The notes under the pieces are model-generated. The model was not told the DNA's origin. It worked only from the letters and a program-made list of their open reading frames with translations, and did no database searches. Below are positions 60,867 to 64,000 of a stretch of 64,000 bases of DNA, in pieces. Position numbers and translations under genes: made by a program. Origin of the DNA: Euglena gracilis (Eukaryota > Euglenida > Euglenophyceae > Euglenales). The stretch lies in assembly GCA_039621445.1 (NCBI GenBank), contig CP154956.1, positions 50,269,302-50,333,301 of the forward strand. The letters run 5' to 3'. Position 1 is the stretch's first letter. Each line of letters opens with the position of its first letter.

Positions 60867-63800
60867 AGTGGTCGGCAATTCTGCCCATCTCCATCTCTGT
60901 CATCATGAAGGCACAATGCGCACCACTGTGGCATTTTGCCACGGGTCTACCCAAGGGTCTTTTCAACAGATCAGGAACAGCAAGGGTCTCTGATTATTGG
61001 AGAGCGCACCGAAAACTGAAGTTTTTTCAGCAACGTTTGCGCACAACTTGCCAGCCTACGGCATGGTTGCATGATTCGCAAAGCCTCAGGGCCTCGAAAT
61101 CAGGGGGGTCTGGAGGGGAGGGGGGGGGGGGGAAAAAAGAAAGGGGGGGGGCGGGCCACAGCCCCCACCCCCACCTCTGAATTTGTTATGTTAACCTGTC
61201 CTATTTTTTTCGACCTGTATCCGAATAACCTTCACTGTAAAAGGCATGTTTTCCTTTGTTGTGAACATTGCGTGTTTTCAGGCTTCTGGTTGTTTTTATG
61301 TGAAAAAGTGCCTTTGGGATTTTTTGTGCCCACTGGAGGCCGAAGCAGGGCGTCGCTTACGACGAAGTCCATCCCCCTCCAGCTAGCCAGCAGCCTTTTC
61401 CAGCCCTGGACCTCCCCTCCCCTCAAACCAGTTTATTCACCAGCCACCTGCGCTGGCCAGGGCATATTTGGGGTCAAAACATCGGGGCCCAGCAAATGTG
61501 GAATCCCGACTTTTGGTTTCCCAACCCTCCGCGGAGCGGGGTGAAAAAAACGAAGGTCGAAAAAAAGTGGACAAAATTTTGGCACAATCAAAGTTTACGG
61601 ACATTTTTTCTCGTTGAAAACTTTTGGACTTTCAATGGCATTCTGTTTTGCTTCAAAAACCTCTCAATATCAACATTTTGAGAAAATGTTGATTTTTTGG
61701 AAGGTGTGAAAAAAATGGGGTTTTGGGGGTTTTTTGGGGGACCCCCTATATGGGTCCCAAAATGGGTAAAAAAAAACACCCGGCACCGAAGGCGCAAGAA
61801 AAAATTTTTCGGGTCCAAAAAAAGATTCGTGCTCCCGGAAATACGGGAAGAGGTGGTGGGGGGGTGGTCGACCCCCCCCCACCCACCATGCAGGGGGGGG
61901 GGGGTCGACCCCCCCCCACCCACCACCCTGGCTGTTCGGCCAATTTCCGTTCTGCCCTGAGCCTGCCACAGAGGCTCCGGGTAACCAGCCTCCGTGGAGG
62001 CCCCTCCTAAAAATTACCAATTTTTAACCCTGAAATTTTTTGAGATTTTTTTTTGTGAAAAAAAGTGTGGGTTTCCATCAAAAAATCATGTGTTTTGGGT
62101 TCATTTTTCAAAAAAAATTCAAAAAATTTTCCGGCCAATATCCCCGTTTTCCTGAAATGCTGTGGTGGGTGGGGGGGTCGACCCCCCCCCCACCTCCCGG
62201 GTGAGGGGGGTCGACCACCAGGCCCCCCCACCAGGCCTTCCCGTTCTGCCCTGGGCAGGCTTCTTTTTAAGTCAGAAGAGGGGGGGTCCGGGTCCTGGGC
62301 CGGAGGCCTGGGTATGAGTTTCGGCGCCAAGCGCCAAAAAACTTTTGGGAAATGCTCTGGCGGAGTGGGTGACTTGGTGTTTGGAAAGTGACTGACTGGT
62401 TTTTTGAAAGTGGAAAGTGACCCCCCTCCCCCCAGTAAGCAATGGTGTGGTCCCCCCAGGGAGGGGGTCCCGTGCCGGGCTGGGTGGGTGGCGGGACCCC
62501 CCCTCCCCCCAGGTCTGTGGAGCGGGTTAGTTACCTGACCCTCCTCGGAGCCTCCGCGGAGACTGGTTACCTGGCCTCCCCGCAGCCCCCACAGAGCCTC
62601 CTCGTAGGTGACCAATTTCGTACACAGGACACACCTGGGAAAAAAATTGAAAAGAATTAATGCCCCCGTCGACCCCCAAAGAGACAGGTCTAATGCAAAG
62701 CGGCGCCCAAAGGGACACCCCTTTGTATTAGACCTGTCTTTTTTTGAAATCATGACATCCATACTGCCATACAAAAAAAATAATACAAAAAAATAATAAA
62801 AAAAACTTAAAATAAATAAACGGGACGTTGTTGCAACCCGTTTTTCACACATGTCTTTGAATTCGGTATCATGACACCCACGAAGTGAAGCATGGCAACT
62901 GTGCAAATTTTCCTGTGCTGGAAGTCCCCGGCAGATGCCGGTTTTGGCCCATTTTTTTTTTCCAGTTCGTACAGAACTTAAAACAATTCTCCAACGTTTG
63001 AAATTTGGTGAAACGTGAAACTAAAGACAGAATATAAATGGATAAAAATAGCAAATCAAATAAAATACACGCGCGGAAATGACGGAATATGTCTTTCTGT
63101 CTCTTTGTAAAATAAAAAAAATCAGGCTGAAAAACGTGCGTCTGGCCGGGCAGTCCCGGCGAGGTTCCATGGTTCAAACCCGGGCCGGGGGAGGTCCCTC
63201 ATACTCTGCAATGGGGGGGTGACCCAGACCTGGGGAGGAGCCTACTCCAAAAATTGGTTCGAAGGCTCCGCGGCGCTCCGCCGAAAATTTTTTGCATTTT
63301 GGGTGCGGAAACCCCCGAAATCGTTTTTTTTTGCAAATTTTTGGCAGTTTTTACAGTTTGGAGATTGTTTTGTTGTCACCCATTCGAGCCCTGTTTGGGC
63401 CCCCAAGCACCCGGGACCTCCAGGGCACTTTGAGAAAAGGAGGGCGTACGGGGTTTCAGGTTTGGGGCGGTGTCCCTTCCGGAGCCGGGGGGTTCGACCA
63501 AACCCGCCCACCTCCCATAAAAATCTCAGCTGACCCAGGAGAGTCAGTGGGGAGGAGGGGTCAGGCCAAGCGATTCTACTTCACCAGCCTAAATTTCCAG
63601 CCTCTTGAGACCGGCATACACCCCTCCCACCGCCCCCAGGAGCCCCCGGGTCACTAATTGAGCTGTGGCTGAAGGATGACGCGCTTTTCCCATCTGACCT
63701 GGAGGTGGGGGTGAAACCTGCCACGTAGCCCATACCATACTCACGCATTTGGAGACCCTCCCGACCCTTGTCGGACACTGGGGCTTGTCCAAGGTACCCC

Positions 63801-64000
63801 CCACCATGATGATGTTTTGTGGGTGGTTGCCAATAGTTTGAAGGTTTGTGTGATTCAGTTTTGCTTTTTAGCATTTGCATATTTCTGAGGACCTTTTTTT
63901 TTGTATTTTCTTGGGATGACTACCATAAAATGGCTGAAAATGCCCAATGACGGTGTAGAAAAAAGTCAATAGCTCCAAAAAAAAAAGGTCACAGATCCCC
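60867..64000. other. No supported gene; MITE-like debris
   Basis: Family E words (ccaggccttcccgttctgcc, ggtgggtgggggggtcgacc) recur at 61850-61960 and 62155-62260. A near-perfect 19-bp inverted repeat, agacaggtctaatgcaaag and ctttgtattagacctgtct, lies at 62682-62700 and 62721-62739 with a 20-nt loop. The long minus-strand frame at 62007-62906 runs through this debris and is not convincing. ggttcaaaccc at 63171-63181 resembles a tRNA B box but no tRNA fold was found. Confidence 0.5.

Noticed and set aside
62007-62906. 299-codon minus-strand frame
   Set aside because: It crosses a hairpin, T runs and several family E fragments. Residues follow the base runs and no domain is visible.
63140-63205. 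tRNA-like or tRNA-derived SINE promoter (ggttcaaaccc)
   Set aside because: The B-box-like word is present, but I could not place a convincing A box, acceptor stem or tRNA fold around it.

Overview
This is nuclear DNA from a eukaryote with a large, repeat-rich genome. Several genes have GT-AG introns. The mobile elements are eukaryotic: a Ty3/Gypsy chromovirus, hAT transposons, tyrosine-recombinase transposons, and many miniature inverted-repeat elements (MITEs). I see no bacterial operons or ribosome binding sites. Runs of 8 to 30 consecutive G or C are everywhere, mostly inside MITEs. I cannot name the species; an alga or other protist is a guess. Most of the long open frames here are by-products of low-complexity sequence and were left out.

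Layout. 1-7.6 kb: almost no genes, with dispersed repeats. 7.65-9.1 kb: a short inverted-repeat element holding a tyrosine-recombinase fragment. 9.1-13.7 kb: low-complexity DNA and small repeats. 13.7-18.1 kb: a broken Gypsy element, with integrase and chromodomain on the minus strand and reverse transcriptase on the plus strand. 18.9-20 kb: a C2H2 zinc-finger frame and unknown frames. 20.86-24.88 kb: a 4-kb hAT element with inverted termini and a multi-exon transposase. 24.88-27.65 kb: a near-identical second copy of 14.85-18.14 kb, starting at the base after the hAT element. 28.06-29.4 kb: Gypsy reverse transcriptase and RNase H continued. 31.3-31.9 kb: a 548-bp pentanucleotide array between direct repeats. 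36-39.7 kb: telomere-like degenerate repeats carrying a 1-kb element with 9-bp target duplications. 39.94-43.98 kb: a 4-kb inverted-repeat element with a tyrosine recombinase, a PHD-type zinc finger and subterminal repeat arrays. 44.7-50.3 kb: scattered exon-like frames of unknown function. 51.1-60.9 kb: one recognisable host gene, a glutathione S-transferase in at least six exons whose introns hold many transposons. 60.9-64 kb: no supported gene.

The strongest observations are structural. At least ten small elements can be bounded by their termini and target duplications: 8 bp for hAT-like families, TA for poly-C families, 9 bp for a Mutator-like element. In several cases the uninterrupted site can be seen, either in the duplicate copy or as a continuous reading frame. 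The two inverted-repeat tyrosine-recombinase elements, one paired with a PHD-finger gene, are the best candidates for something undescribed. All functional assignments come from reading motifs by eye; no database search was run.
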